Assembly: GCA_016705005.1 (NCBI GenBank)
Contig: JADIZB010000001.1
Location: 620,001 to 684,000 of the forward strand
Origin: Bacteroidales bacterium
GTDB lineage: Bacteria > Bacteroidota > Bacteroidia > Bacteroidales > Lentimicrobiaceae
Length of the DNA stretch: 64,000 bases
Direction: 5' to 3'
Under the pieces are notes generated by a model. The model was not told the DNA's origin. It searched no databases and worked only from the letters and a program-made list of their open reading frames with translations. A program made the translations under genes and the position numbers. Of the stretch, positions 1-8,997 are shown in pieces (the stretch's first letter is position 1; every line of letters begins with the position of its first letter).

Positions 1-1069
1 CCCCGAGTAGTCTGGCACTGAAGCTGCCGGCCAGGGTATTGTCGCCTGAAAGAATCATTACACCGGATTCAGGGGTTCCGCAGGCAGTCACCAGATCGTT
101 GATCATGGCTGAGTTGTCGTTCAACAGGTTGCTTCCTGAAGCCAGAACGGTATAGTTTCCGGTTTCTGACTGACCCGACGTATTGATCAGCCTGTCAAGC
201 GTCGGGTAACCGATTTCTCCGGTTGAAAAATTATAGGTACAACCTTTGAGCAACTGAACTACTTCGATGGAATCGGCAAGCAATTTGTTGCCGTTCTGGC
301 TGAAACCTCCACCGGATCTGTAAAAATTAGCACAGCCAGTTCCATAAATTGTACCCAGGCCATTCTCATCAACGGTCATACAGGTCATGTCGTCCATACC
401 AAGCCCCAGAATATCTTCGTCCTGATTAAACCTGAAATTGGCAAGAAATCCGGCAAGCCTTCCAAACCTGGCCCTTTCACAAAAATGGGTGTCAAAAATG
501 AAACCGGGTTTCAGGTCAAGAAAATCATCTGCCAGTGTAACGTAATTATTATTAGGGTTTTCGATACATTCATAGGGATAAACCGTACCGTTTTCGGCTG
601 TAAATACGATGGATGAAAGGATATGCATACCGGCTGAAGTGCCACCGATACAACCACCCTGGCCATACTTATCATTCACTGCATCCAGAAGCCTGGTGTT
701 GCGGTAAAGGTTGTAATATTCCCATTGGTCGCCTCCCCGGAAGAAAATGACGTCATACGACATGAGGGTATCGTAGGTTGCCTGACTGTCAGCACTGTCG
801 CGCGAAGCGATGGCAAACTCCCTGGCCCGGGCAGCCCCGCACTGACTTACCATATAGGGCGCCAGGCTTCCGGTTTCTGTTCCGATGATGGCAACCCTTT
901 TCCCTTCCACTGCCCACCTGTAGGGTGGGGTACTCCAACTGTTGGTTCCGTTCTTTTCCGAGCCGCCACCCACTAAAAGCAACCGCCCCTGTGCAAATGA
1001 TCCGCTACAGAAAATGAACAATAAAATTATGATTATGAAACCCTTATGGATCTGGTTGTCTTTTGGCAT
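1..1069 (-). CDS. Cyanophycinase-like peptidase S51, exported (C-terminus beyond window)
   Basis: Read by translating the minus strand from ATG 1069; the frame stays open to the window edge (356 codons), so the C-terminus is missing. Residues 1-27 form a signal peptide (hydrophobic IIIILLFIF, cleavage after SFA). The body has the S51 layout: LLLVGGGSE near the start, an FFRGGDQWEYY segment, and the nucleophile motif GGTSAGM, as in cyanophycinase and aspartyl dipeptidase PepE. Cyanophycinase cuts cyanophycin (multi-L-arginyl-poly-L-aspartate) to beta-Asp-Arg dipeptides. The signal peptide suggests action in the periplasm or outside the cell. It is divergent from an isoaspartyl dipeptidase, which supports the assignment. 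A -7 element lies 32 bases upstream. Alternative: an S51 peptidase of other specificity. Confidence 0.85.
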   Translation of the reverse strand, partial: MPKDNQIHKGFIIIILLFIFCSGSFAQGRLLLVGGGSEKNGTNSWSTPPYRWAVEGKRVAIIGTETGSLAPYMVSQCGAARAREFAIASRDSADSQATYDTLMSYDVIFFRGGDQWEYYNLYRNTRLLDAVNDKYGQGGCIGGTSAGMHILSSIVFTAENGTVYPYECIENPNNNYVTLADDFLDLKPGFIFDTHFCERARFGRLAGFLANFRFNQDEDILGLGMDDMTCMTVDENGLGTIYGTGCANFYRSGGGFSQNGNKLLADSIEVVQLLKGCTYNFSTGEIGYPTLDRLINTSGQSETGNYTVLASGSNLLNDNSAMINDLVTACGTPESGVMILSGDNTLAGSFSARLLG

Positions 1070-1100
1070 GCAGGAATATCCGGATTAATGATTGCTTTTT

Positions 1101-1108
1101 CAAACTTA
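1101..1108 (-). promoter_or_regulatory. -7 element TAAGTTTG for the S51 peptidase
   Basis: The minus strand reads TAAGTTTG, matching the Bacteroidota -7 consensus TAnnTTTG, 32 bases before the ATG at 1069. No clear TTG -33 element is seen. Confidence 0.45.
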
Positions 1109-1279
1109 CAAAATTTATTTCATGCATGAGAAACAGTATTGATAGTGATGGCGTTTGGCAGGAATGCCCTGGCTCTGTTCGTCCTGACATTTTCCGGAAT
1201 CTGATTCATGGGTCTGTTTCTAACCGGGTTTCAGCATCGTATCTTATAGCACTGAATTCTACGGACGCTGAAACTTTGT

Positions 1280-1287
1280 TAACTTTG
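1280..1287 (+). promoter_or_regulatory. -7 element TAACTTTG for iadA
   Basis: TAACTTTG matches TAnnTTTG 20 bases before ATG 1308. It overlaps the GTG at 1287 that would be the longest in-frame start, which argues that translation begins at 1308 instead. Confidence 0.5.
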
Positions 1288-1307
1288 TGATCCCAAAAAC
1301 CATACAT

Positions 1308-2474
1308 ATGCTCACACTCATCAAAAATGCTGAAATATACGCCCCTGAAAAACTGGGACGCATGGATATATTGCTTGCCGGCACCAGAATCGAAGCCATT
1401 GAGCGGGAAATAAATCTTCCCGGAACACTTGATGTAAATACCATCGATGCAACCGGGCTCTGCCTGGTCCCTGGCTTTATCGATGCCCATGTGCACATTG
1501 CCGGGGCAGGTGGCGAGGGAGGCCCTGCGAGCCGCACCCCTGAAATGCAGCTCAGTGATATGATCTCAGCCGGGGTTACTACTGTTGTTGGTTGCCTTGG
1601 CACCGATGGTATAACACGCAGTGTGGATAGTGTATTGATGAAAGTCAAATCGCTCAGGGCTGAAGGTGTTTCGGCCTGGATGTATACAGGGGCTTATCAG
1701 GTTCCCACACCTACTGTAACGGGAGATTATGCACGTGATATTGCCCTGATTGAAGAAATTATAGGGGTGGGTGAAGTAGCCATTTCAGATCACCGCTCTT
1801 CAAACCCTACAAATGAAGAACTTACCCGAATAACAGGTCATGCCCGTGTTGCCGGAATGCTCAGTGGGAAAGCCGGGATTATCAATATCCATATGGGCGA
1901 TGCCAGAGACCCTTTCAGACCACTGTATAAAGTTATTGAAGCCAGCGAGCTCACCCTCAGGCAGTTCCTGCCCACCCACATTAACCGCAACGATTATATT
2001 TTTGAGGACGCCAAGACTTACGGACTGAAGGGATATGTTGATATTACCACCAGTTCATACCCTTATTATCCCGATGAAGAGATTAAACCAGCCACCGCGC
2101 TGAGGCTGTTGATTGAAGCTGGGGTCCCTGCTGATCACATCACCTTCACTTCCGATGCCTGCGGTTCTCTGCCCGGCTTTGATCCTGTAACCGGTGAACT
2201 GATAAAGATGGAAACCGGCAAACCTTCCTCCAACCTTCGTGAATTGCGCGATGCCGTTAAAGAAGAAAAAGTTCCGATGGAGATAGCCCTGAAAGTGCTG
2301 ACATCCAATCCGGCACGTATACTGAAACTGAAGCAAAAAGGTAAAATTGCTGCCGGAATGGATGCCGATTTACTGCTTCTTGACTCCGAAATGAAGATCA
2401 ACTCTGTCTTTGCGATGGGGGTCAGGGTCGTGGCTGACGGGAATCTGCTGAAGAAAGGGACTTACGAGCAATAG
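1308..2474 (+). CDS. iadA: Isoaspartyl dipeptidase (beta-aspartyl peptidase), Glu-type metal site
   Basis: 388 residues, the size of E. coli IadA. Amidohydrolase-superfamily metalloenzyme that cleaves beta-aspartyl dipeptides. The metal-binding FIDAHVH motif (His61, His63 from this start) is followed by the family glycine-rich AGAGGEGG loop; AISDHRSS and PTHINRN segments carry further active-site residues. At the position of the carbamylated bridging lysine of E. coli IadA (Lys162) this protein has Glu156 (GVGEVAISDH), as in the Glu-type enzymes typified by Colwellia IadA. There is no signal peptide, so it is cytoplasmic. Divergent from the exported S51 peptidase, it would hydrolyse imported beta-Asp dipeptides. 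Start ATG 1308 is preferred over GTG 1287 because the latter lies in the -7 element. Confidence 0.93.
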   Translation: MLTLIKNAEIYAPEKLGRMDILLAGTRIEAIEREINLPGTLDVNTIDATGLCLVPGFIDAHVHIAGAGGEGGPASRTPEMQLSDMISAGVTTVVGCLGTDGITRSVDSVLMKVKSLRAEGVSAWMYTGAYQVPTPTVTGDYARDIALIEEIIGVGEVAISDHRSSNPTNEELTRITGHARVAGMLSGKAGIINIHMGDARDPFRPLYKVIEASELTLRQFLPTHINRNDYIFEDAKTYGLKGYVDITTSSYPYYPDEEIKPATALRLLIEAGVPADHITFTSDACGSLPGFDPVTGELIKMETGKPSSNLRELRDAVKEEKVPMEIALKVLTSNPARILKLKQKGKIAAGMDADLLLLDSEMKINSVFAMGVRVVADGNLLKKGTYEQ

Positions 2475-2711
2475 TTTACGCTTTTCCGAATAAGTGACTG
2501 TCATGAAACAAAAATCTCTGCTGGCCTGGAGTACCTGTTTGTCATGAAAACAGGTAGATGAGGAGCTAAGAGTCATCCCTGTCGAATGGCTGATTTCTTA
2601 TTCCTGTTGTACCAACCAGGGAAGTAAATCTCTCTTCACCTCTGGTCTCAGACTCACCAGGTCCGAATGCATGAGTTTTTAATTCCCATCTGATCCGGCA
2701 ACCTCCAGAAA

Positions 2712-3323
2712 CTACATCCTGCTCTGAGTCTGAGCTTTCAGGTCATCAATCCACTTGCTGTCAACTTTGAGCGATACATGATTCTCGATGGCATCAAGCA
2801 ATAATTCAGGACTTTCATCGACCAGTAGATTTTTTTGGTGTTCAGGTCTGACAAACCGTTGATCAACGGTATACTCCAGGAAACTGACAAGCTGATTGTA
2901 AAATCCTTTGGTATTCAGCAGTGCCACCGGTTTGTCCATGATCTCAAGCTGGTTCCACGACATAGCTTCAAAAATTTCGTCGAGTGTACCGATACCCCCG
3001 GGCATTGCAATAAAGGCATCCGAAAGTTCAGCCATTTTCTCCTTGCGGATACTCATGGATTCAACCACATGAAACTCCTTCAGTTCGGTGTAGGCAACTT
3101 CCCGGTCAATCAGCCCCTGAGGCATAACTCCAACCACATGTCCTCCTTCGGACAGGCAGGCATCGGCAATGGCACGCATCAATCCGATGTTGCTCCCGCC
3201 ATAAACAAGGGTAATTCTTTTCCGGCCCAGAAGGCGGCCAAGCTGCCGTGCTGCAGCGGTATATTCAGGTTCAGACCCCGGCGAGGATCCGCAGAAAACA
3301 CAGATGGATTTTATTTCTCTCAT
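2712..3323 (-). CDS. LOG-family protein (TIGR00730), putative nucleoside-5'-monophosphate phosphoribohydrolase
   Basis: 203 residues with a Rossmann-like fold. Residues 6-14 (SICVFCGSS), 41-49 (YGGSNIGLM) and the signature PGGIGTLDE at 108-116 define the TIGR00730/LOG (lysine decarboxylase-like) family. Characterised members hydrolyse cytokinin riboside 5'-monophosphates or other nucleotides at the N-glycosidic bond; none is a lysine decarboxylase. The ATG overlaps the lipB stop by four bases (ATGA), so the two are translationally coupled, though no functional link is known. The bacterial substrate cannot be told from sequence. Confidence 0.88.
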   Translation of the reverse strand: MREIKSICVFCGSSPGSEPEYTAAARQLGRLLGRKRITLVYGGSNIGLMRAIADACLSEGGHVVGVMPQGLIDREVAYTELKEFHVVESMSIRKEKMAELSDAFIAMPGGIGTLDEIFEAMSWNQLEIMDKPVALLNTKGFYNQLVSFLEYTVDQRFVRPEHQKNLLVDESPELLLDAIENHVSLKVDSKWIDDLKAQTQSRM

Positions 3324-4045
3324 AAATGAATATTATTAAAACCTGAAGCCTCAACAGGTGTCAGATCCAGATTGTAAACTTCGGCTAACCTGGCTGCAAG
3401 AACGGATTTTACTTCTTTCATATCCACGGGCTGTCCCAGTTCAACCGACATGGAGGTTACTGCTTTATCGGTAAACCCGCAAGGGTTGATGTAATTGAAA
3501 TACTGCAGGTTGGTATTGACATTCAGGGCAAATCCATGCATGCTTACCCAGTGGCTGGTTCTTACACCAATGGCACAGATTTTTCTCGTCCTCCCGGGCT
3601 TATCCGTATCGAGCCACACACCTGTAGCTCCCTCAAGGCGACCCGATGGTATTCCAAAAATCCGGAGTGTCTGAATAATGGCATCTTCCATTTTCTCAAT
3701 ATACTCACGGGCTCCTTTTACAACAGCCTCCAGGTTCAGGATAGGGTAACCAACAATTTGACCGGGCCCGTGGTAAGTAATATCACCTCCCCTGTTTGTC
3801 CGGTAAAACGTAGCATCCTTTGCCTGAAGCTGGATCATATCCAGCAGAAGATTTTTGTCAGACCCACTCTTCCCAAGGGTATATACATGCGGATGTTCAC
3901 AGAACAACAGGTAATTATCAGTCTCAGAAGCACCGGATTTCTTCAGGGCGATGATACGGTTAAACAACCGCTCCTGCAAATTCCAGGCAGTTTCGTATTC
4001 AATCAGGCCAAGATCGGCAAAGGTCGTTTTCGGTGTCAAAGGCAT
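3320..4045 (-). CDS. lipB: Octanoyl-[ACP]:protein N-octanoyltransferase LipB
   Basis: 241 residues. LipB moves the octanoyl group from acyl carrier protein to a lipoyl-domain lysine, the first step of lipoate synthesis. Diagnostic features are RGGDITYHGPGQ at 85-96, the catalytic lysine in KICAIGVRTS (Lys155), SMHGFALN at 168-175 and the catalytic cysteine in INPCG (Cys189). Its substrates include the GcvH protein encoded at 37.3 kb in this window. It is followed by, and overlaps, the LOG-family gene. An imperfect AT-rich inverted repeat (4047-4078) lies directly upstream of the start. Confidence 0.96.
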   Translation of the reverse strand: MPLTPKTTFADLGLIEYETAWNLQERLFNRIIALKKSGASETDNYLLFCEHPHVYTLGKSGSDKNLLLDMIQLQAKDATFYRTNRGGDITYHGPGQIVGYPILNLEAVVKGAREYIEKMEDAIIQTLRIFGIPSGRLEGATGVWLDTDKPGRTRKICAIGVRTSHWVSMHGFALNVNTNLQYFNYINPCGFTDKAVTSMSVELGQPVDMKEVKSVLAARLAEVYNLDLTPVEASGFNNIHL

Positions 4046-4167
4046 TCGGATAAGGTTAAATTTTAAAATTTATCCGGAAAGTTTCGATTCGCATGAGGGC
4101 TATAACCTGTTCCTTTCCACATTTCAGTGAAGTGTTTCCTGTTTTAAAAGGTTCTCCAAAAGCCCTG

Positions 4168-5436
4168 CTAATGAATGTAAAATTCCATCATTTTGCGGAT
4201 AGATTGTTGACAAACCGGGCAGAAATTATTGTACCTCAACGATTTCATGGTACAATCGAACGAAGGCCTGAAGATACCCCTGTTCAGATATCCACCTCCT
4301 TCATAAGCCCCCACCGGATATTTATCCTTATCGGATTCCGGCGTAGGAATGGGTGCTCCCGGTGTAACCAGGTTCTTCCATTTGGAATCAAAATCTATGA
4401 GGGTGGTGAGGTTGGGTTCCCAGGGTTCAACCTTAAGGTTATAGATGTCTTCATAGGCTACTTCAGAATTATAGTATTCATCACCCAATCCGGCAAAAGC
4501 ATGCCCGAATTCATGTACAAATACATAATTGGCATATGCATTGTCACTGGTAAAGAGAGCATAATGGTTATATATGCCGCCGCCGCCGTATACCTTTGAA
4601 TTCGCAACGATGCATATCTGGTCGTAGGGCACGTTGGCAGCCACATCCCTTACACTTTTCATATCCATTGTGGTGAGGTAGCGGTCTATGTCGAAGGTGT
4701 AGAAGGAGCTGTTGAGGATGGTTCTTTTCCAGATATCCTTTCCGGGGCTGTCTGCCCCTGATTCCTGCGAAGGAGCAAGAACACCTGAAATATTTATTTT
4801 ATCCCGGTACTCATCAAATGGCTTACATTGAATAAGAAAATCGCCCAGCCGGGCACAATCTGCCCTGAATTTATCCATTTCGGCAGCCGTGTAACCTTCC
4901 GGGATAAAAACAATATCAAGGTTCACTGACGGGTCGCCGGATTTTTTCAGTTCAAATGAAGGATATTCGTGGCGGCGTTCCTTTTTGATAAAATAACTCG
5001 ACGGATCAACCCTGTAACTGAATTTTTTCAACCAGGTATTGTCCTTCATGTGGTTGTAGAAATCAACCATGACAGGCTTCCGCGGGTAAGGAAAAACAAC
5101 ATTTTCAGGAAACGACCTGAAGGTCTCCCTGGCTTCTGCGGTGGTCTGCCATTCTGAAAAGAGACTCGAATAACCATGCGAATAAATCAAAATGCCAGTC
5201 TCCATATCTGTAACCGTAAATCTGTAATTGCCATAATCCGACGAGGTTACCAGATTAACCTTCGAACCGCCCCAGAATGGCTCTTCAATCAATTCATCAA
5301 GGGCATAGGCATCTGTTGTGCTGTTGCCTGAATGCATGAAGTCGATGCGCAGGGTTTTGTTCAAAAAATATGTCTCAAACTGGGCTTCTGCATTGAAACC
5401 CATGACCATCAGAAAAAAAATCAGGAAAAATCGCAT
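4168..5436 (-). CDS. Exported M64-family metallopeptidase (IgA peptidase M64 type)
   Basis: 422 residues from ATG 5436. This start gives a clean signal peptide (MRFFLIFFLMVMGFNAEAQ) and sits 22 bases after a TACTTTTG -7 element; the longer in-frame start would add 22 implausible residues. An N-terminal beta-rich M64_N-like domain is followed by the catalytic domain with HEFGHAFAGLGDEYY (HExxH at 308-312). The C-terminal part contains the conserved NFCPVCQ segment. Family M64 is named after a Clostridium ramosum IgA protease, but most Bacteroidota members have unknown substrates. No T9SS tail is visible, so the product is probably periplasmic or released. Confidence 0.88.
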   Translation of the reverse strand: MRFFLIFFLMVMGFNAEAQFETYFLNKTLRIDFMHSGNSTTDAYALDELIEEPFWGGSKVNLVTSSDYGNYRFTVTDMETGILIYSHGYSSLFSEWQTTAEARETFRSFPENVVFPYPRKPVMVDFYNHMKDNTWLKKFSYRVDPSSYFIKKERRHEYPSFELKKSGDPSVNLDIVFIPEGYTAAEMDKFRADCARLGDFLIQCKPFDEYRDKINISGVLAPSQESGADSPGKDIWKRTILNSSFYTFDIDRYLTTMDMKSVRDVAANVPYDQICIVANSKVYGGGGIYNHYALFTSDNAYANYVFVHEFGHAFAGLGDEYYNSEVAYEDIYNLKVEPWEPNLTTLIDFDSKWKNLVTPGAPIPTPESDKDKYPVGAYEGGGYLNRGIFRPSFDCTMKSLRYNNFCPVCQQSIRKMMEFYIH

Positions 5437-5457
5437 GAGTGGTATGGTTATTAAAGG

Positions 5458-5465
5458 CAAAAGTA
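5458..5465 (-). promoter_or_regulatory. -7 element TACTTTTG for the M64 peptidase
   Basis: The minus strand reads TACTTTTG (TAnnTTTG), 22 bases before the chosen start at 5436. This supports that start over the longer one, which would place the promoter inside the coding sequence. Confidence 0.5.
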
Positions 5466-5625
5466 AATAATTACATAAGCCATTTGACCGTCCTGAATGC
5501 ATTTAAGAATATGCTGATTCTTTGGATGGGACCTTTAAGCCGGAGAGATTGAAGAGCATCATTAGAACCAAACCAGCTTCTGGTTTTGCAAAATATTAAA
5601 GCGGTGGGATTAGCTGAAATGTCAC

Positions 5626-5633
5626 TATATTTG
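5626..5633 (+). promoter_or_regulatory. -7 element TATATTTG for the cytochrome lipoprotein
   Basis: TATATTTG matches the Bacteroidota -7 consensus and lies 19 bases before ATG 5653. No well-spaced TTG is seen. Confidence 0.45.
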
Positions 5634-5652
5634 GTTTTTAAAAACCCTTTTT

Positions 5653-5997
5653 ATGAAAAAAGCTTACCTCATTATTATAGGCACCATCATGCTGGTCGCC
5701 TGTGGAACAACAAAACTCATCCAACCGACACAGGCCGATGCCGAACGTGGCGGACAGAAATTTTCAAATCTCAGCCTGGAGCAACTGATTCAGGGTAAAA
5801 CCCTATATGAACAGAATTGCTCAATGTGCCATGGGTTGAAGAAACCCGGATCAAGGAACGAGGACCAATGGAACAAAATTGTCCCGGATATGTCGGCCAA
5901 GGTTAACAGGAAAAAAGGAGAAGGAACCCTTGACAACGAAAAGCAGGAAGTACTGCTCAGATACCTGGTTACCATGAGTAATAACCAGACAAAGTAA
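5653..5997 (+). CDS. Small c-type cytochrome lipoprotein
   Basis: 114 residues. A short signal sequence ends in the lipobox LVAC with Cys17, so the mature protein is a lipoprotein. A single haem c motif CSMCH lies at 56-60 inside a compact cytochrome c fold (YEQNCSMCHGLKKPG), and a later PDMSAK segment could supply the distal methionine ligand. The likely role is electron transfer in the periplasm or at a membrane surface; the partner is unknown. The stop codon abuts that of the convergent acyltransferase at 5998, with no terminator hairpin between them. Confidence 0.85.
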   Translation: MKKAYLIIIGTIMLVACGTTKLIQPTQADAERGGQKFSNLSLEQLIQGKTLYEQNCSMCHGLKKPGSRNEDQWNKIVPDMSAKVNRKKGEGTLDNEKQEVLLRYLVTMSNNQTK

Positions 5998-7140
5998 TTA
6001 ACCGGGAAATCTGTTCAAAACAGGCCTGGCATACAGATTCAGGAAGAGTTTTCTGAGTTCATCCTTATCACCTTCAACTCCGCCGGTTTTTCGTGAAACA
6101 TATTCACTGAACCGGCTAAATTCATCACCTGTATAATTTGCAGCAAATTCCTGCTTTCCCGACAACATATCGCTGGCAATGTAATTGTTCGGAAACAACC
6201 TGAACATATGGTGAATCTGACGGTCCATTTCGGCAGCCGTGGCCTCAGACAGGCCGTTCAGGTTCAGTGCGTCCCCCTTCAGGTTTTCAAGAAAGCTGTT
6301 CAGGGGCGTGCCAAAGGAAAAATGTATCCTGCCTTTGGGTGAAGTAATTCCCGACAGGACGCTCTTTAAATCTTCATCCTTTTCCTTTACATATTCCTGT
6401 CTGCCCGACAGATAGATTTCACGTGTTTTCTCAATATCACAAGGTTCGTACTCGTATGAAACGGCCATGGGAACAATGTTCAGGTTGGTCAGGGCCTGGA
6501 GCGGATCGGGCTGATAGCCGCCAAGCATTTTAAGCAGGGCCAACTGGGTCAGATCGTTGCCGTCCTTCGTCCTGCCATTCCGTTGCGCAATCCATACAGA
6601 TTCCTGCTTCTGTAGAATGGCATCGGAAATATAGGCCGAATGCAGGAGCGAATTCCTGTACATCTGAATCCTGGAACCTTCACGGTAAAAGGTAAACATC
6701 CGGTTTAATTTACCGAAATCCACCACCAGTGGTGAAGTCATCAGGTTGCTGCCGAAGGTGATCTGCGATGTTTTGTGGCCGTTATCCAGCAACAGCACCT
6801 GAAGAATGGCTGCATCAAGTACAATATCCCTGTGGTTGGAGATGAAAAGGTAAGGTTCTCCGGGTTTCAGGTTTTCCTGACCACTTACCGATAAGCCATT
6901 GCTGGTCTTATTAACAATGGAGTTAACGGCATGATACATGAATTCAGCCTGAAAGGCATCCACCGTGTCAAGTTTCAGCAACATCTCCTTCACTGCGGCA
7001 AGCGGACGATCGGGGAAGAGGTAGGACAAAACGATGTCAAACGCAGGATAGCCGGTAAGCCTTCTGAGGGCAGGCTGCACTTCCTCATCCCGGTAAGGGC
7101 GCATCAGTTCAAATTCTTCAGTATAGTTTATTTTGGTCAT
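5998..7140 (-). CDS. PlsC-like lysophospholipid acyltransferase family protein
   Basis: 380 residues. The acyltransferase core shows SNHRDIVLD at 101-109. Spacing between His103 and Asp109 is five residues, one more than the classical HX4D box, so the box is a variant form. FYREGSR and AQRNGRTKDGND match the second and third acyltransferase blocks. An N-terminal ~80-residue helical region precedes the core and an ~110-residue extension follows it. The start overlaps the stop of the PaaK-like ligase by four bases (ATGA), so they form one operon. By context it could acylate a product of the polyene-like cluster upstream; a general role in phospholipid synthesis is equally possible. Confidence 0.8.
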   Translation of the reverse strand: MTKINYTEEFELMRPYRDEEVQPALRRLTGYPAFDIVLSYLFPDRPLAAVKEMLLKLDTVDAFQAEFMYHAVNSIVNKTSNGLSVSGQENLKPGEPYLFISNHRDIVLDAAILQVLLLDNGHKTSQITFGSNLMTSPLVVDFGKLNRMFTFYREGSRIQMYRNSLLHSAYISDAILQKQESVWIAQRNGRTKDGNDLTQLALLKMLGGYQPDPLQALTNLNIVPMAVSYEYEPCDIEKTREIYLSGRQEYVKEKDEDLKSVLSGITSPKGRIHFSFGTPLNSFLENLKGDALNLNGLSEATAAEMDRQIHHMFRLFPNNYIASDMLSGKQEFAANYTGDEFSRFSEYVSRKTGGVEGDKDELRKLFLNLYARPVLNRFPG

Positions 7141-8447
7141 ACCTGTTCTTTCCTCCGGTCAAAAAATATCCTGGGTTTGCGCGAGCCATCTGAATATTGC
7201 AGCTGTTCGAGAAGGAAGGGATCCGAAAACTCTATTCTCGGAGCCACCCTCAGCTTTGCCCTGAAATGGTCCTTGATGGTTTTTTCAAACTCAGGCCCCT
7301 TCAGGTTGGTCCCAACCCTGATCAGAATCTCATCGGTATCAATTTCATTCGAAAACACTTCCACTATATAATTGTCAATCCCCCTGATGTCGTTCAGGAT
7401 ATCGTACAATGCCGGTGGATAAATGGTTGTTCCCTTGTACTTGATCATCTGCTTTTTCCGTCCGATCAGGCTTCCAATGCGAAGGGTAGTCCTTCCGCAC
7501 TTACAGGGCTCGGTGTAATGGCAGCAGATGTCACCGCTTTTGAAGCGGAGAAGGGGCATGCCTTCAATGCCAAGGGTGGTGAATGTCAATTCGCCCGGCT
7601 CGCCGGGTTTCACCGGGTTTTCATTTTCATCAAGGAATTCAACGATGAGCAGTTCAGGATGATGGTGACCACCACAGCCATGAACACATTCGGTAAAGGC
7701 CGCACCCATTTCGGTCGATGCATAGGTGGAGAAAAGCTGAATATTCCAGTTTTCAACGATTTGCTTACCCAGTGTATTCAGTTCAAAATTGCCGTTACGG
7801 ATGGGCTCCCCTATACAAAAGGCAGATTTCACCGAGGTATCGTTCAGCCTGACACCATTGGCTGTGGCATATTCAATCAGTTTCAACAGGAAAGAAGGGA
7901 CAGTTACCAGTGACGTCGGCTTGAACCGGTTGAAAGAATCGATCTGCAACTCCGGGTTTCCGGGGCCCACCCTGACAGCGGCAGCACCCAGCCTTCGGAT
8001 TCCCAGGAAATAAGCAAGCCCGGCCATAAAACGACGGTCCATGGTTACCATAAGCTGGTAAATATCTGAAGGCGACCCGTTGGCTGTGGTAAAGGACAGA
8101 TATTCATTGTAAGCCAGGCGATCAAGATCCTTGTCGGTAACGGCAAAGGTAATCGGTGTACCCAGGGTTCCTGAGGTGGTGATGTAATCGATGATTCGCC
8201 CGGGTTCTACACAAAGGAAATCCATATTGCTTGCCTGCAGGTTTTCCTTGTCAGTTGTGGGAATATACTTCAGGTCGGTAAGCTTCCTGATTTTTGAGAT
8301 ATCCGTGTTGTTCTCCCTGAAAAGCCTGGAATAATAGGGTGAATGGTGCAGCAGGTACTGAAGCAGTTCCTGAAGGCGTGATTCCTGATAGCTGGTAATC
8401 TCATCAGGCCCGAGTGTTTCTATTTTAGGAATAACCGATATTGACAT
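7137..8447 (-). CDS. Phenylacetate-CoA ligase (PaaK)-like adenylate-forming enzyme
   Basis: 436 residues, the usual PaaK length. ANL-superfamily signatures: phosphate loop YITTSGTLGTPITF, FSTYASTEMG, RFKSGDICCHY and the C-terminal LIGRKKQMIKYKGTTIYP hinge. Cys/His-rich stretches (CVHGCGGHHH and CKCG) fit the zinc-binding motif of many PaaK homologues. Such enzymes adenylate an aryl or acyl carboxylate and load it on CoA or a carrier protein. Next to an acyltransferase and 2 kb beyond a ketosynthase operon, it is a candidate starter-acid activating enzyme, as AMP ligases are in flexirubin/aryl polyene clusters. Its substrate is not readable from sequence. Confidence 0.86.
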   Translation of the reverse strand: MSISVIPKIETLGPDEITSYQESRLQELLQYLLHHSPYYSRLFRENNTDISKIRKLTDLKYIPTTDKENLQASNMDFLCVEPGRIIDYITTSGTLGTPITFAVTDKDLDRLAYNEYLSFTTANGSPSDIYQLMVTMDRRFMAGLAYFLGIRRLGAAAVRVGPGNPELQIDSFNRFKPTSLVTVPSFLLKLIEYATANGVRLNDTSVKSAFCIGEPIRNGNFELNTLGKQIVENWNIQLFSTYASTEMGAAFTECVHGCGGHHHPELLIVEFLDENENPVKPGEPGELTFTTLGIEGMPLLRFKSGDICCHYTEPCKCGRTTLRIGSLIGRKKQMIKYKGTTIYPPALYDILNDIRGIDNYIVEVFSNEIDTDEILIRVGTNLKGPEFEKTIKDHFRAKLRVAPRIEFSDPFLLEQLQYSDGSRKPRIFFDRRKEQV

Positions 8448-8997
8448 AGAACCCTTTGCAGTAAAGGCGCAAAAATACGATTATTAATGAATCCGGAGTT
8501 AGGTGAATCAAAGACAGGTTAGTTCATTAGCCTAAAACACAACAATAAATTTGCCTTATGGGCACTATTTCACGACCCCATAATCCGGAACCTTAATGAT
8601 TTTGTCTGCATTTCAAATTACATCAATACCAATCCTGCAAAATGGTTTGAAAAAATATTGGTGGATGGTTTTGTGAAATATTCCCGAGTTACTGTCTTAT
8701 TTAGCATATCGCCGTAATAGAGTTGAAAATAATCCGGTACATCCGTATTCCCTGACTATGTGTTAAGTTATAATCTGTAAACTTATAAAACAGTTCAACT
8801 GTTAAATCTCAGAACATGACCCGGTTGGAACAGTTTCCCTATGTATAAATACTTCACCCTTATACGCTCAAGCCCGGAACAATTTTTATGATTGCTTGTT
8901 AATTTTTCAATCCTTCAAATCCATTGATTGAGAATGCCCTCTTTGGCAGAAAAGAGGTTGAAAACAAACAGAATTATATATTCTATACTGCGGACTT
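8448..8997. other. Divergent intergenic region, no gene seen
   Basis: About 550 AT-rich bases between the minus-strand ligase and the plus-strand BNR protein. It holds the ligase -7 element (8470-8477). I see no open frame, tRNA or strong hairpin in the rest. Confidence 0.5.
8470..8477 (-). promoter_or_regulatory. -7 element TATTTTTG for the ligase-acyltransferase pair
   Basis: The minus strand reads TATTTTTG 22 bases before ATG 8447, matching TAnnTTTG. It indicates that the ligase and acyltransferase are transcribed apart from the ketosynthase operon. Confidence 0.5.

Noticed and set aside
1287..1307. GTG start for iadA
   Set aside because: It lies within the TAACTTTG -7 element; ATG 1308 gives the normal family length.
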